Notes: generated by a model from the letters alone, not told the origin. 30,584 nt of DNA from Ornithomonoglobus_A sp045537455 (GCA_045537455.1 JAZSPM010000095.1:1-30584); one strand, 5' to 3'. Positions 18,048-26,949 are shown, numbered from the stretch's first letter. Numbers and translations: made by a program.

Positions 18048-19823
18048 CTATTCTTTATCTTCTTTTATAATTGCTATAGCAAGCTCTTTAAGCTGTGCTT
18101 CATCAACCGTACCCGGTGCGGCTGACATAAGCTCAGATGCATTCTGAACCTTCGGGAATGCTGTAACGTCTCTTAAGCTGTCGCATCCGCACATAATCAT
18201 GGCAAGTCGGTCAAGACCTATACCCATACCTCCGTGAGGTGGTGCTGCGTATTTATATGCTTCAACAAGGAATCCGAACTTGGCTTCGATTTCTTCGTCT
18301 GTAAGGCCAAGAGATTCAAACATCTTCTGCTGAAGCTCATAGTCTGTGATACGGATTGAACCGCTTGAAAGCTCTGTGCCGTTTAACACAAGGTCGTATG
18401 CTTTTGCAATTACCTTTGAAGGGTCAGTATCAAGATACTGAATACATTCATCCATAGGCATTGTGAACGGGTGATGCATAGCTACCCAGCTTTCTGTATC
18501 CTCATCATATTCAAAGAATGGGAATTCGGTAATCCAAAGGAAGTTATATCCCTCAGGGATAATATCAAGCTGTTTTGCAACAGTAAGTCTTAAAGCACCA
18601 AGAACAGGAAGTGTAACCTTGTTCTTATCTGCAATAATCAATACTACGTCACCTTTTTCAGCTCCGCACTTATCAAGTATAGCGTTCAATTCGCCTTCGC
18701 CTAAGAATTTAGCAAATCCGCATGAAGGCTCATCGTCAACCCAACGGATAAATGCAAGACCTTTTGCACCGATACCGCGAACATATTCAGTAAGCTTGTC
18801 AATTTCTTTTCTTGTAAGAACTGATGCCGCATTCTTTGCAGTGATTGCTCTTACTGAGCCGCCTGCTTCTATAGCTGATGTGAACACGCCAAAGCCGCTG
18901 TTCTTTACGATTTCAGAAAGGTCGGTAATTTCCATGCCGAATCTTGTATCAGGCTTGTCTGAGCCGTATCTTTCCATTGCATCCTTATATGTTAAACGAG
19001 GCAACGGTGTAGGGATATCAACATCAAGTACGTCCTTAAACACTCTCTGGATAAAGCCTTCTCCGATTTCAAGAATATCTTCAACGTCAACAAAAGACAT
19101 TTCCATATCTATCTGAGTAAATTCAGGCTGTCTGTCAGCTCTTAAATCCTCATCACGGAAACAGCGTGCAAGCTGAATGTATCTGTCATAGCCTGCAATC
19201 ATAAGAAGCTGTTTATAAATCTGAGGTGACTGAGGAAGAGCATAGAAGCTTCCGTGATGGATTCTTGAAGGTACAATATAGTCTCTTGCACCCTCGGGTG
19301 TTGATTTCATCATCATTGGAGTTTCAATTTCGATAAATCCGTTTTCAGCAAAGTAGTCTCTTGCTGATTTTGCTATTTTACTTCTTGTTATAAGATTCTT
19401 TTGAAGAACATTTCTTCTTAAATCAAGATAACGGTATTTTAATCTTAATTCCTCATTTACCTTTATATCGTCAACAATCTCAAACGGTGGAGTCTGAGCT
19501 TTTGCAAGAATACGTAAATCGTCAACTGCAATTTCGATATTACCTGTTTTGATTTTATCTGTTTTACTTTCACGCTCTCTTACTACACCTTTTGCCATTA
19601 CAACAAACTCACTTCGGCAAGTTGCCGCTTTTTTGAACAGCTCTCTGTCTGTTTCGTCGTCAAATGCAAGCTGAACAATACCTGTTCTGTCTCTTAAATC
19701 TATAAAAATAAGATTTCCTAAATCTCTTATTTTCTGAACGTATCCTCCAACAACTGCAACTGAGCCGATATTTTCAACATCGTTACAGTATGAGGTACGC
19801 TTTAATCCATTCATTGTATCCAT
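18048..19823 (-). CDS. aspS: Aspartyl-tRNA synthetase
   Basis: 591 aa, normal for the bacterial type. N-terminal OB-fold anticodon-binding domain (about 1-110: GYVQKIRDLGNLIFIDLRDR), class II catalytic core with YRYLDLRR (motif 1 region), CFRDEDLRADRQPEFTQ (motif 2), bacterial GAD insertion (about 300-400), and GGMGIGLDRL (motif 3). It charges tRNA with aspartate in the cytoplasm. The start at 19823 is supported by GGAGG at 19830-19834 and a consensus promoter directly upstream; an in-frame ATG three codons in is less well placed. It is transcribed alone, ending at the shared terminator. Confidence 0.98.
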   Translation of the reverse strand: MDTMNGLKRTSYCNDVENIGSVAVVGGYVQKIRDLGNLIFIDLRDRTGIVQLAFDDETDRELFKKAATCRSEFVVMAKGVVRERESKTDKIKTGNIEIAVDDLRILAKAQTPPFEIVDDIKVNEELRLKYRYLDLRRNVLQKNLITRSKIAKSARDYFAENGFIEIETPMMMKSTPEGARDYIVPSRIHHGSFYALPQSPQIYKQLLMIAGYDRYIQLARCFRDEDLRADRQPEFTQIDMEMSFVDVEDILEIGEGFIQRVFKDVLDVDIPTPLPRLTYKDAMERYGSDKPDTRFGMEITDLSEIVKNSGFGVFTSAIEAGGSVRAITAKNAASVLTRKEIDKLTEYVRGIGAKGLAFIRWVDDEPSCGFAKFLGEGELNAILDKCGAEKGDVVLIIADKNKVTLPVLGALRLTVAKQLDIIPEGYNFLWITEFPFFEYDEDTESWVAMHHPFTMPMDECIQYLDTDPSKVIAKAYDLVLNGTELSSGSIRITDYELQQKMFESLGLTDEEIEAKFGFLVEAYKYAAPPHGGMGIGLDRLAMIMCGCDSLRDVTAFPKVQNASELMSAAPGTVDEAQLKELAIAIIKEDKE

Positions 19824-19852
19824 AAATTTCCTCCAAAAATCAGTATGAGTTA

Positions 19853-19881
19853 ATTATACTACTTTTATAAAAAAATGTCAA
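19853..19881 (-). promoter_or_regulatory. Sigma-A promoter of aspS
   Basis: On the minus strand, TTGACA (19876-19881), 17-bp spacer, TATAAT (19853-19858): both hexamers match the consensus exactly. The -10 lies 29 nt upstream of the aspS start, leaving a short leader without room for a T-box. Confidence 0.9.
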
Positions 19882-19910
19882 GTTAAAAGCTCTTATCAGC
19901 TTAGTTTTTT

Positions 19911-20558
19911 TCATTCTTTATTTTTCTTTAACTCCGCAATTTCACGTTCAAGAGTAGCAACGTGAACAGAAAGTGTACATAGCTGTTGAGTAATAGGGTC
20001 GGGGATTTTTATCTGGTCAAGGTCACAATCATTGATATTAACTCCGTCACGCTTGACAACTCGTGCAGGAATTCCGACTGCAGTAGAATTTGCAGGGACT
20101 TCATTAAGAACAACCGCTCCTGCGGCTATTTTTGAATTATCTCCGACTGTAAAAGGACCTAATACCTTTGCACCGCTTCCTACCATTACGTTATTGCCAA
20201 GAGTTGGGTGGCGTTTGCCTGATTCTTTACCTGTACCGCCAAGAGTTACTCCCTGATAAATCGTGCAGTTATCGCCGATTATCGTTGTTTCACCTATCAC
20301 AACACCCATTCCGTGGTCAATCATTAGCCCTCTTCCGATTTGGGCGGCAGGGTGAATTTCGACACCCGTAAAAAATCTGCCTGTCTGCGAGAGCATTCGC
20401 CCGATAAATTTCATTTTATGCGTATAAAAAAAGTGAGCGACTCTGTGCCACATAAGAGCATGAAACCCAGAATAGAGGAAAAATACTTCAAAGCCGTTAC
20501 GTGCGGCAGGGTCTCTCTGAAGTATTGATTGTATATCATATCTTAACGATTTAAACAT
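19911..20558 (-). CDS. cysE: Serine O-acetyltransferase
   Basis: 215 aa. Makes O-acetylserine from serine and acetyl-CoA, the first step of cysteine synthesis. An N-terminal helical region (about 1-60) precedes a left-handed beta-helix of hexapeptide repeats (about 65-170). Active-site D81-H82 sits in LMIDHGMGVVIGET, and the KRHPTLGNNV loop is typical. The length matches the short EpsC/CysE form of Firmicutes, and a C-terminal helical tail (about 185-215) is present. It follows the COG2426 gene by 15 nt as the last gene of a three-gene operon. Its ribosome site (AAGG about 12 nt upstream) is weak, so coupling to the upstream gene is likely. No cysteine synthase lies nearby. Confidence 0.95.
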   Translation of the reverse strand: MFKSLRYDIQSILQRDPAARNGFEVFFLYSGFHALMWHRVAHFFYTHKMKFIGRMLSQTGRFFTGVEIHPAAQIGRGLMIDHGMGVVIGETTIIGDNCTIYQGVTLGGTGKESGKRHPTLGNNVMVGSGAKVLGPFTVGDNSKIAAGAVVLNEVPANSTAVGIPARVVKRDGVNINDCDLDQIKIPDPITQQLCTLSVHVATLEREIAELKKNKE

Positions 20559-20573
20559 AATTAATCAACTGCC

Positions 20574-21071
20574 TTAAAATATATTTTTGATTATCCCGAA
20601 AGCCAATAGTGACATAACCAGTCCGGCGGTAAGAACACCTAAGAAAATTGCTATAAGTGCTTTCCATTTTTTCATACCGAAAAGTACGGCAATAAGACTT
20701 CCTGTCCATGCACCTGTACCGGGCAACGGAATTGCAACGAACAGAAACAATCCGAAATATCCGTATTTTTCTATTTGTTCGGATTTTGAAAGAGCGCGCT
20801 TTTCGATTCCGCAGGCAAGCTTGCTCAGATGCTTTGTTTTTTTCATGAATTTGAATATTGCTTCAATAAATAACAGTATAAACGGAATTGGGAGCATATT
20901 ACCGATAACTGCAGCAATAAATGTGGAAAGGAACTCCATATCCATAAAGCCTGCCGCAAGAATTGAGCCTCTCAATTCCAAAAGCGGTATCATTGACACC
21001 AAAAATACAATAAACTCTTTTGATATTTTTCCTGATAGTGATGTTACTATTGATTGTACAACTTCTTGCAT
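20574..21071 (-). CDS. COG2426 small membrane protein (small multidrug export family)
   Basis: 165 aa integral membrane protein with about four to five hydrophobic segments. IPLLELRGSI near the N-terminus and the motif VAIPLPGTGAWTGSLIA are hallmarks of the COG2426 family, often labelled putative small multidrug exporter; transport function is not well proven. GAAAGGA precedes the ATG. It begins 23 nt after the lipid kinase-like gene and ends 15 nt before cysE, so all three are probably one transcript. No functional link among them is obvious. Confidence 0.9.
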   Translation of the reverse strand: MQEVVQSIVTSLSGKISKEFIVFLVSMIPLLELRGSILAAGFMDMEFLSTFIAAVIGNMLPIPFILLFIEAIFKFMKKTKHLSKLACGIEKRALSKSEQIEKYGYFGLFLFVAIPLPGTGAWTGSLIAVLFGMKKWKALIAIFLGVLTAGLVMSLLAFGIIKNIF

Positions 21072-21094
21072 AATAAAATTATCCTTTCAAATTA

Positions 21095-21985
21095 TTATAA
21101 TATAAATGAGATTGCTTTATGCAGAACTTCCATTTTTGCGTTTTTGAAGGTTCCGCCGTATTCACCGTCGATAGTCCATTTTTCGGGGACTTCAAATTCA
21201 AACTCAGCATTTGATGAACGTATCAGACGAAACTGTTCGCTTTGATCCTCGCCTGTAAAAACACCCCATAAAAGCTCCTGTGCCTGAGTAAGCGTGATAG
21301 GCTTTTTGATGAGTAAAATCTCAAACAAACCATCGTCAAACTGTACGTCATATTTATCGCTGAAGCCTATTCCTGCCATGCTTGTTGAATTTAAGATACA
21401 GCCTACGGTAAAGCTGTCGTCTATTTCATAGCTGTTATATTTCATGGTTAACTGTATTGGTTCAAGTGCAGGAATTCTTTTTATTCCTTCAACAACATAT
21501 GCCGCCTGACCTAATACGTTTTTTACCTCTTGAGGAGTATCATAGGAAATATCTGTAAATGCACCGAATGCCGCAACGTAAGTAAACGGATTGCCGTTAA
21601 GAAGACCTATATCTTCGGGCGTAGGAGTTCCTGTAATAATATGCTCTGCCGCTTTAACAGGGTCTTTTGGGATTCCTCTGCTTGTGGCAAAATCATTGGT
21701 TGTTCCTGAAGGTATGTAGCCTACAGGACATCTGTTTTCCGTCGGGATTTTAAGCATACCTCTTACAGCTTCATTTAGTGTGCCGTCGCCTCCTGAAACG
21801 ACAACGGTATCATATTCCTGCGCATGGTTACTTATAAGCTCAAAAGCATCATTTTTACCTTGCGTGGGATGGATGGTTACATCGTATCCGCCTTTGGTGA
21901 ATATATCGGTAATTTCATAAAGGGAGTTTTTTAGCTGTCCTTTTCCTGAGTAAGGATTGAAAATAAAAAGCATTTTTTTATTCAT
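21095..21985 (-). CDS. YegS/DagK-family lipid (diacylglycerol) kinase
   Basis: 296 aa. N-terminal kinase domain with IFNPYSGKG, VVSGGDGTLNE (nucleotide site) and PSGTTNDFATSRGIP, followed by the beta-sandwich C-terminal domain with MAGIGFSDK...DDG. These proteins phosphorylate diacylglycerol or related lipids at the membrane surface; exact substrate is not predictable. I prefer the ATG at 21985 over the in-frame TTG one codon upstream; AGGA is at suitable distance. It is the first gene of an operon with the COG2426 gene and cysE, under a consensus promoter at 22022-22050. Confidence 0.93.
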   Translation of the reverse strand: MNKKMLFIFNPYSGKGQLKNSLYEITDIFTKGGYDVTIHPTQGKNDAFELISNHAQEYDTVVVSGGDGTLNEAVRGMLKIPTENRCPVGYIPSGTTNDFATSRGIPKDPVKAAEHIITGTPTPEDIGLLNGNPFTYVAAFGAFTDISYDTPQEVKNVLGQAAYVVEGIKRIPALEPIQLTMKYNSYEIDDSFTVGCILNSTSMAGIGFSDKYDVQFDDGLFEILLIKKPITLTQAQELLWGVFTGEDQSEQFRLIRSSNAEFEFEVPEKWTIDGEYGGTFKNAKMEVLHKAISFIL

Positions 21986-22021
21986 CAAATTTTCCTGCCT
22001 TTCAGTAATTTACCAATTTAT

Positions 22022-22050
22022 ATTATACTAATAAAATACGTAAATGTCAA
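22022..22050 (-). promoter_or_regulatory. Sigma-A promoter of the lipid kinase-COG2426-cysE operon
   Basis: Minus strand TTGACA (22045-22050), 17-bp spacer, TATAAT (22022-22027), an exact consensus, 36 nt before the kinase start codon. The 167-nt divergent region to the DeoR-type gene holds only this and the opposing promoter. Confidence 0.9.
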
Positions 22051-22092
22051 GTGGTTCATGATTTAAAGAGTTTAATAAAGCTTATTTTTCTA

Positions 22093-22122
22093 TTGACTAA
22101 TATATACAATTTATGGTATAAT
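22093..22122 (+). promoter_or_regulatory. Sigma-A promoter of the DeoR-family gene
   Basis: TTGACT (22093-22098), 18-bp spacer, TATAAT (22117-22122), 30 nt before the start codon and followed by a strong AAAGGAGG (22137-22144). The -35 boxes of the two divergent promoters are about 42 bp apart, so one bound regulator could affect both. Confidence 0.85.
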
Positions 22123-22152
22123 CAAAGAGATAGTGCAAAGGAGGTTTTTTAG

Positions 22153-22917
22153 ATGCTGGCAGTTGAAAGACGTAATACGATAGAACAGATTATAAATGAA
22201 AATAAAAGTGTACTTGTAGTAGATTTAGCAAAGCAGTTTGAGGTTACTACGGAAACAATACGAAATGACTTGTTAAAGCTTGAAAAGCAGGGGGTTCTGA
22301 TACGAACCTACGGCGGTGCTACATTGGTTGAGAATAATGCTCTTGACCTTACAATAACTGAACGTGATATTGTCAATTACGAAGAAAAACAGCGTATCGG
22401 TAAGCGTGCGGCGCAAATGATACGTAACGGTGAAACTATTTTCCTTGACGCAAGCACCTCGGCGTGGCATCTGGCAAGAAATATTAAAGAAAAGAGCGGA
22501 ATAACTGTTATAACGAATGCATCTAAAATTGCCGCTGAGCTTGCGGAGTGTGATTCTGTAAGAGTTGTATGTACGGGTGGCGAGCTTACGCCTAAGAACA
22601 TGTCGTACGTGGGAAGAATAGCAGAAAAAACCATACGTGAAAATTATTTTGCCAATAAATGCTTCTTTTCATGCCGTGGCGTGACTCTCTCTCGTGGGCT
22701 TGTGGACAGCAGTGAGGCAGAAGCGGAAATAAAAAAGACTATGATAAATAACAGCGAAACGTCAATATTCCTGTGTGACCATAATAAGCTCGGAAAGCTT
22801 GGTGTTCCGTCAATAGTAGGTCTTGACAGAATTGACAGCTTTATTACAGATGTTCAGCTGAGCGAAGAATGGAATGAAGCGCTTGATAAATATGATGTGA
22901 ATTTAATAACGGTATAA
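22153..22917 (+). CDS. DeoR/GlpR-family transcriptional regulator
   Basis: 254 aa, normal family length. N-terminal DeoR helix-turn-helix (about 3-58: VVDLAKQFEVTTETIRNDLLKLEKQG, ending in IRTYGGA) and a DeoRC sugar-phosphate sensor domain (about 75-232) with VFTG-like VCTGGEL and FFSCRGVTLSRGLVDSSEAEAEIK. Such regulators usually repress sugar or polyol catabolic operons and are released by phosphorylated intermediates. Here it is monocistronic between its own promoter and a terminator, with no sugar kinase or transporter beside it, so its target is unknown; autoregulation or control of the divergent operon is possible. The acidic sensor motif reads CDHNKLG in place of the more usual D.sK.G. 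Confidence 0.93.
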   Translation: MLAVERRNTIEQIINENKSVLVVDLAKQFEVTTETIRNDLLKLEKQGVLIRTYGGATLVENNALDLTITERDIVNYEEKQRIGKRAAQMIRNGETIFLDASTSAWHLARNIKEKSGITVITNASKIAAELAECDSVRVVCTGGELTPKNMSYVGRIAEKTIRENYFANKCFFSCRGVTLSRGLVDSSEAEAEIKKTMINNSETSIFLCDHNKLGKLGVPSIVGLDRIDSFITDVQLSEEWNEALDKYDVNLITV

Positions 22918-22923
22918 AAATAA

Positions 22924-22950
22924 GCCCTGAAAGATTATTTCTTTCAGGGC
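22924..22950. terminator. Bidirectional intrinsic terminator
   Basis: Perfect 10-bp stem GCCCTGAAAG/CTTTCAGGGC around a 7-nt loop, followed by ATTTTATTATTT on the + strand and flanked by A-rich sequence on the left, which gives T-rich output for the minus strand. It ends the DeoR-type gene (+) and the frd operon (-). Confidence 0.88.
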
Positions 22951-22956
22951 ATTTTA

Positions 22957-24249
22957 TTATTTCTTGTTTGAAGCCTGTTCAAGCTTTGTATGACGTCTCA
23001 TCTTAACTTCGTCAGAGATAGGTTTAATATCTCCTGCAGCCATAAGTGCCTGTCTTGTAAATACAGGGCCAAATAGCTCATAAATAAGAACTGCAAATAA
23101 TGTTATATTTCTTATAAGGTTTCCTTCAGCTCCAAGCTGCATTGCAGTAGCACACATTCCAAGAGCGACACCTGCCTGTGGTAAAAGTGTAATACCAAGA
23201 TACTTGCATATTGAAGGCTCGCAATTTGTCGCCTTTGCACTTGCAAAGCTTCCGAAATACTTACCTGCCGAACGGAAGATAATATATACAACGCCTATTA
23301 CAACAATAGCCCAATCTGCAAATACGCTCAGTTCAAGCTCAGCACCGCTGATAACAAAGAACAGTGCAAAAAGCGGTGATGTCCATTTGTCAGCCATTCC
23401 CATCAAGTCGTGTGACAACGGACAAATATTACAGAATATTGTTCCAAGCATCATACATACAAGAAGTGATGAAAAACTGATATGAACAGGACCAATGTGG
23501 AAGTCAAGCATTGAAAGCGCAACTGTCAGGAATACAAACGCTATTGTCATGTTAAGACGGTTTGTATTTGAGTTAAACATCTTTTCAAGCTGTGTTAAAA
23601 TCCATCCCATTAATGCACCTAAAAGCAGTGAGCAGGTGATTTCAACTAACGGATTTATTATAATTGAAACCAAATCAACTTCACCGACAATAAGTGTTTT
23701 AGCTATACCGAATGATACAGCGAACACTATAAGACCAACAGCGTCGTCAAGTGCAACGATAGGTAATAACAGATTAGTAAGAGGACCTTTTGCCTTATAC
23801 TGACGTACTACCATAAGTGTCGCAGCAGGAGCTGTGGCTGTTGCAATAGCACCGAGTGTTATAAGCTGAGGTACTGTAAGCTTATCAGGCATAATTAAAT
23901 GCAGTATAAACAGTGCAAGGTCTACAAGAATCGTTGCAGTTAATGCCTGAAAAATACCTATAATGATTGCCTGCTTACCTGTTTTCTTCAAATCTGATAA
24001 TATGAATTCATTACCTATAGAAAATGCAATAAATCCAAGTGCCACCTCTGAAATAAGTGATAGATTTCCTACTGCTTCGCTTGAATTAAATCCTAATCCC
24101 TCGACACCTAATCTTCCTATAAAATAAGGGCCGATTAATACACCTGCAATAAGATATGCTGTTACTGACGGAAGCTTCAGAGGCTTGAAAGCTCTTGTCA
24201 TAAGAAGTCCGCCAAGTAAAGCAATAGAAACTGATAATAATGTACTCAT
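22957..24249 (-). CDS. CPA2-family cation/proton antiporter (Kef/NapA-like)
   Basis: 430 aa with about 12 hydrophobic segments. Motifs: PSVTAYLIAGVLIGPYFIG near the N-terminus, LGAIATATAPAATLMV, and the ion-binding pair in VALDDAVGLIVF, all typical of Na+(K+)/H+ exchangers. It lacks the TrkA-N nucleotide-binding domain of Kef channels. It probably exchanges Na+ or K+ for protons across the cytoplasmic membrane. It is the last gene of the frd operon, 27 nt after trpB. The nearest purine-rich site (AAGGAAGGA) is about 14 nt from the ATG, longer than usual, but no other in-frame start is available between it and the upstream stop. The operon's dicarboxylate transport and a Na+/H+ antiporter could together support ion balance; this is inference. 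Confidence 0.92.
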   Translation of the reverse strand: MSTLLSVSIALLGGLLMTRAFKPLKLPSVTAYLIAGVLIGPYFIGRLGVEGLGFNSSEAVGNLSLISEVALGFIAFSIGNEFILSDLKKTGKQAIIIGIFQALTATILVDLALFILHLIMPDKLTVPQLITLGAIATATAPAATLMVVRQYKAKGPLTNLLLPIVALDDAVGLIVFAVSFGIAKTLIVGEVDLVSIIINPLVEITCSLLLGALMGWILTQLEKMFNSNTNRLNMTIAFVFLTVALSMLDFHIGPVHISFSSLLVCMMLGTIFCNICPLSHDLMGMADKWTSPLFALFFVISGAELELSVFADWAIVVIGVVYIIFRSAGKYFGSFASAKATNCEPSICKYLGITLLPQAGVALGMCATAMQLGAEGNLIRNITLFAVLIYELFGPVFTRQALMAAGDIKPISDEVKMRRHTKLEQASNKK

Positions 24250-24276
24250 GATTTTATTTTGTGTCCTTCCTTTTGA

Positions 24277-25518
24277 TTATATGTCATAATCTAATTTAAA
24301 CTGTTCACCACAGCCGTATTTTTCATAAACATAGTCAATATCCTTATCGCCACGTCCTGAAAGACAAGCAAGGATTGAACCTGATTTATGTTCTTTTGCA
24401 TAACGTATAGCGTATGCTACGGCATGAGCACTTTCGATAGCAGGGATAATACCCTCGTATCTTGAAAGCAGGAAGAAAGCTTCCATTGCTTCTTCATCTG
24501 AAACTGTTTCATAATTAACACGGTTCATGTCTCTTAAATGCGCATGCTCAGGGCCAACACCCGGATAGTCAAGCCCGCTTGCTATTGAATAAACCGGTAA
24601 CGGCTCACCTGCTTCATCCTGAAGCACGTATGTGTCAAAGCCGTGAATTCTGCCCTTTGTTCCGAACTTCATTGTGGCGGCATGGTCACCGACCTTTTCG
24701 CCTCTGCCAAGAGGTTCAATGCCGTAAATGTCTACAGGGTCAGCAAGGAACGGAACAAACATACCAAGTGAGTTTGAACCACCGCCAACACAAGCACAAA
24801 CAGCATCAGGCATAATACCCGTCATTTCTAAGAACTGCTCTCTTGCTTCTATTCCTATAACCGACTGGAAATCTCTCACCATCTTCGGGAATGGGTGAGG
24901 GCCAAGTGCTGAACCGATACAGTAAATTGCATTGTCATATTCCTTTAAATATGCTTCAAATGCCGCATCTACTGCTTCTTTAAGAGTTTTTAAGCCTGCT
25001 GTAACAGGGATAACATTTGCACCAAGCATTTTCATTCTTATAACATTCGGATGCTGTTTTTCAATATCAACTTCGCCCATGTATACGTCACATTCCATGC
25101 CGAAATATGCTGCAGCTGTTGCTATTGCAACACCGTGCTGACCTGCGCCTGTTTCAGCAATAAGCTTTTTCTTACCCATATACTTAGCAAGAAGTCCTTC
25201 TCCCATACAGTGGTTAAGCTTGTGAGCACCTGTATGGTTCAAGTCCTCTCTTTTAAGGTATATCTGGCAGTTTCCGAATATCTTTGAAAGTCTTTCGCAG
25301 TGATATACCGGAGTTGGTCTGCCCTGAAATTCCTTTCTTATTCTGCGAAGCTCGCTGATAAACTGTGCCGAATGACATATAGCTTCATATGCGTCGTCTG
25401 CTTCCTTAAAAGCAGGCACAAGGGCTTCCGGCAGATATGCTCCGCCATGCTCTCCGAAATATCCTTCACTGTTAGGAAATTCCTTCAAATAGTTTTCAAA
25501 ATTTTTATAGTTATTCAT
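24277..25518 (-). CDS. trpB: Stand-alone tryptophan synthase beta subunit
   Basis: 413 aa. Converts indole plus serine to tryptophan with PLP. Signatures: FGEHGGAYLPE, GRPTPVYHCERLS, KREDLNHTGAH-K100 (PLP lysine), A-E122-TGAGQHGVA (catalytic Glu), GPHPFP and CVGGGSNS. In place of the common KINNxxGQ after the lysine it has KLNHCMGE, and SGLDYPGVGPEH and SGRGDKDID are present. This suggests a TrpB subtype found as an orphan in some anaerobes rather than the trpBA partner form. No trpA or other trp gene is in the window; it lies 15 nt after the fumarase beta subunit, an unusual place. It may salvage free indole, or partner with a TrpA encoded elsewhere. AGAGG lies 9 nt before the ATG. Confidence 0.92.
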   Translation of the reverse strand: MNNYKNFENYLKEFPNSEGYFGEHGGAYLPEALVPAFKEADDAYEAICHSAQFISELRRIRKEFQGRPTPVYHCERLSKIFGNCQIYLKREDLNHTGAHKLNHCMGEGLLAKYMGKKKLIAETGAGQHGVAIATAAAYFGMECDVYMGEVDIEKQHPNVIRMKMLGANVIPVTAGLKTLKEAVDAAFEAYLKEYDNAIYCIGSALGPHPFPKMVRDFQSVIGIEAREQFLEMTGIMPDAVCACVGGGSNSLGMFVPFLADPVDIYGIEPLGRGEKVGDHAATMKFGTKGRIHGFDTYVLQDEAGEPLPVYSIASGLDYPGVGPEHAHLRDMNRVNYETVSDEEAMEAFFLLSRYEGIIPAIESAHAVAYAIRYAKEHKSGSILACLSGRGDKDIDYVYEKYGCGEQFKLDYDI

Positions 25519-25533
25519 AATATATAACCTCTT

Positions 25534-26091
25534 TTATTTACGGCTTTTTAAATATTCAGCTTTTCCTTCTTCGTACAGATTTCTGCCCTCGCTGTCTATT
25601 ATAACAACAAGAGGCATTTCTTCAACGTATAGCTTTCTGAGTGCTTCTGCACCCAAATCCTCGTATGCGATAAGCTCCGCACTCTTTATGCACTTTGCAA
25701 GCAAAGCACCTGCTCCGCCGATTGCACCGAAGTAAACTCCGCTGTACTTTTTCATGGCGTCAATAACCTCAGGCAGACGGGCACCTTTGCCTATCATTCC
25801 TCTTGCACCGACTGACATCATAGTAGGTGCATAAGCATCCATACGTCCGCTTGTTGTAGGGCCTGCTGAGCCAATTACCTGACCCGGCTTTGCAGGTGTA
25901 GGGCCTACATAATAAATGGTAGCGTCTGTTGGGTCAAATGGCAGTTCCTCGCCTTTGGCAAGAGCCTCGCACATTCTCTTGTGACCTGCGTCACGTGATG
26001 TATAAATTGTACCTGTAAGATATACTGTATCTCCTGCATGAAGAGTCTTTGCAAGCTCCTCTGTAAGAGGTAATGTTATATGCTTTTCCAT
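25534..26091 (-). CDS. Class I (Fe-S) fumarate hydratase, beta subunit
   Basis: 185 aa. C-terminal half of two-subunit class I fumarases: GDTVYLTGTIYTSRDAGHKRM, the signature GPTTSGRMDAY, MIGKGAR, and VIIDSEGRNLY. With the alpha subunit it interconverts malate and fumarate in the cytoplasm. The ATG abuts the alpha-subunit stop codon with no gap, and its GGAGGTGAT site lies inside the alpha gene, so the two are translationally coupled. The same family includes L-tartrate dehydratase; fumarase is preferred because fumarate reductase genes share the operon. Confidence 0.95.
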   Translation of the reverse strand: MEKHITLPLTEELAKTLHAGDTVYLTGTIYTSRDAGHKRMCEALAKGEELPFDPTDATIYYVGPTPAKPGQVIGSAGPTTSGRMDAYAPTMMSVGARGMIGKGARLPEVIDAMKKYSGVYFGAIGGAGALLAKCIKSAELIAYEDLGAEALRKLYVEEMPLVVIIDSEGRNLYEEGKAEYLKSRK

Positions 26092-26934
26092 TTATATCAC
26101 CTCCGACTTATGACGTGTAACGTGGCAGTTTATATTAACCGCACACGGCATTCCTGCAATGTGTGTAGGAAGAGTTTCGATATTCAGTCCGATTGCTGTT
26201 GTTCTTCCGCCAAATCCCTGAGGGCCAATACCAAGCTTGTTGATTTTATCAAGCATTTCAACCTCAAGGTCAGCGTAATATGGGTCAGGATTTGATGAGT
26301 CTATCGGACGCATAAGAGCCTTCTTTGCAAGCAAAGCTGCTTTATCAAACGTACCGCCTATACCAACACCCACAACCATAGGAGGACATGGGTTAGGACC
26401 TGCTGTTTCAACAACCTCAAGTATAAAATCCTTTATACCCTGCAAGCCTGCTGATGGCTTGAACATACGAATCATACTCATGTTCTCACTTCCAAAACCC
26501 TTAGGGCCTACAGTGATTTTTATATTTTCGCCGGGAACGATTTCAGTATAAATCATAGCAGGTGTGTTGTCACCTGTGTTGCCTCGTCTTATCGGGTCTT
26601 TTACGACTGACTTTCTTAAATATCCCTTGTCATATCCTCTGCGGACACCTTCGTTTACGGCGTCTGTTAAATCGCCGCCGACAATATGAACGTCCTGACC
26701 GATTTCAAGGAATACGCAAGCCATACCTGTATCCTGACAGATAGGAACATTTTCACTATCTGCAATTTCAAAATTAGTTATAATGTTATCAAGAACGCCC
26801 TTGGCAATATCCCAGTCCTCGCACGCTCTGCAATTTTTAATTGCACATTTTACATCTTCAGGAAGATGATTATTTGCTTCTATACATAGCTTTTCAACTA
26901 CGTCTGTTATAGCATTTACGTTAATCTCACGCAT
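26092..26934 (-). CDS. Class I (Fe-S) fumarate hydratase, alpha subunit
   Basis: 280 aa. Carries the oxygen-sensitive [4Fe-4S] cluster. Cys candidates are C66 (ICQDTGMA), C183 (NPCPPMVVGVGIGG) and C264 or C270 (GMPCAVNINCH). FGGRTTAIGL and RRGNTGDNTPA are also typical. Family members include L-tartrate dehydratase alpha; neighbours favour fumarate/malate. AAAGGAG lies about 9 nt before the ATG. It follows the transporter by 15 nt and directly precedes the beta subunit. It supplies fumarate from malate for the FrdAB pair encoded upstream in the same operon. Confidence 0.95.
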   Translation of the reverse strand: MREINVNAITDVVEKLCIEANNHLPEDVKCAIKNCRACEDWDIAKGVLDNIITNFEIADSENVPICQDTGMACVFLEIGQDVHIVGGDLTDAVNEGVRRGYDKGYLRKSVVKDPIRRGNTGDNTPAMIYTEIVPGENIKITVGPKGFGSENMSMIRMFKPSAGLQGIKDFILEVVETAGPNPCPPMVVGVGIGGTFDKAALLAKKALMRPIDSSNPDPYYADLEVEMLDKINKLGIGPQGFGGRTTAIGLNIETLPTHIAGMPCAVNINCHVTRHKSEVI

Positions 26935-26949
26935 AATAGTATACTCCTT

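Noticed and set aside
19884..19908. Terminator between cysE and aspS
   Set aside because: Only a 5-bp AAGCT/AGCTT stem is visible; too weak to call, although some termination there is expected.
19824..19910. T-box or other riboswitch upstream of aspS
   Set aside because: The promoter -10 is 29 nt from the start codon, leaving no room for a structured leader.
21986..21988. TTG start for the lipid kinase
   Set aside because: An ATG immediately follows at similar distance from the ribosome site and gives the usual family N-terminus.
25534..26934. L-tartrate dehydratase (TtdAB)
   Set aside because: Cannot be excluded from sequence, but fumarate reductase genes in the same operon favour fumarase.
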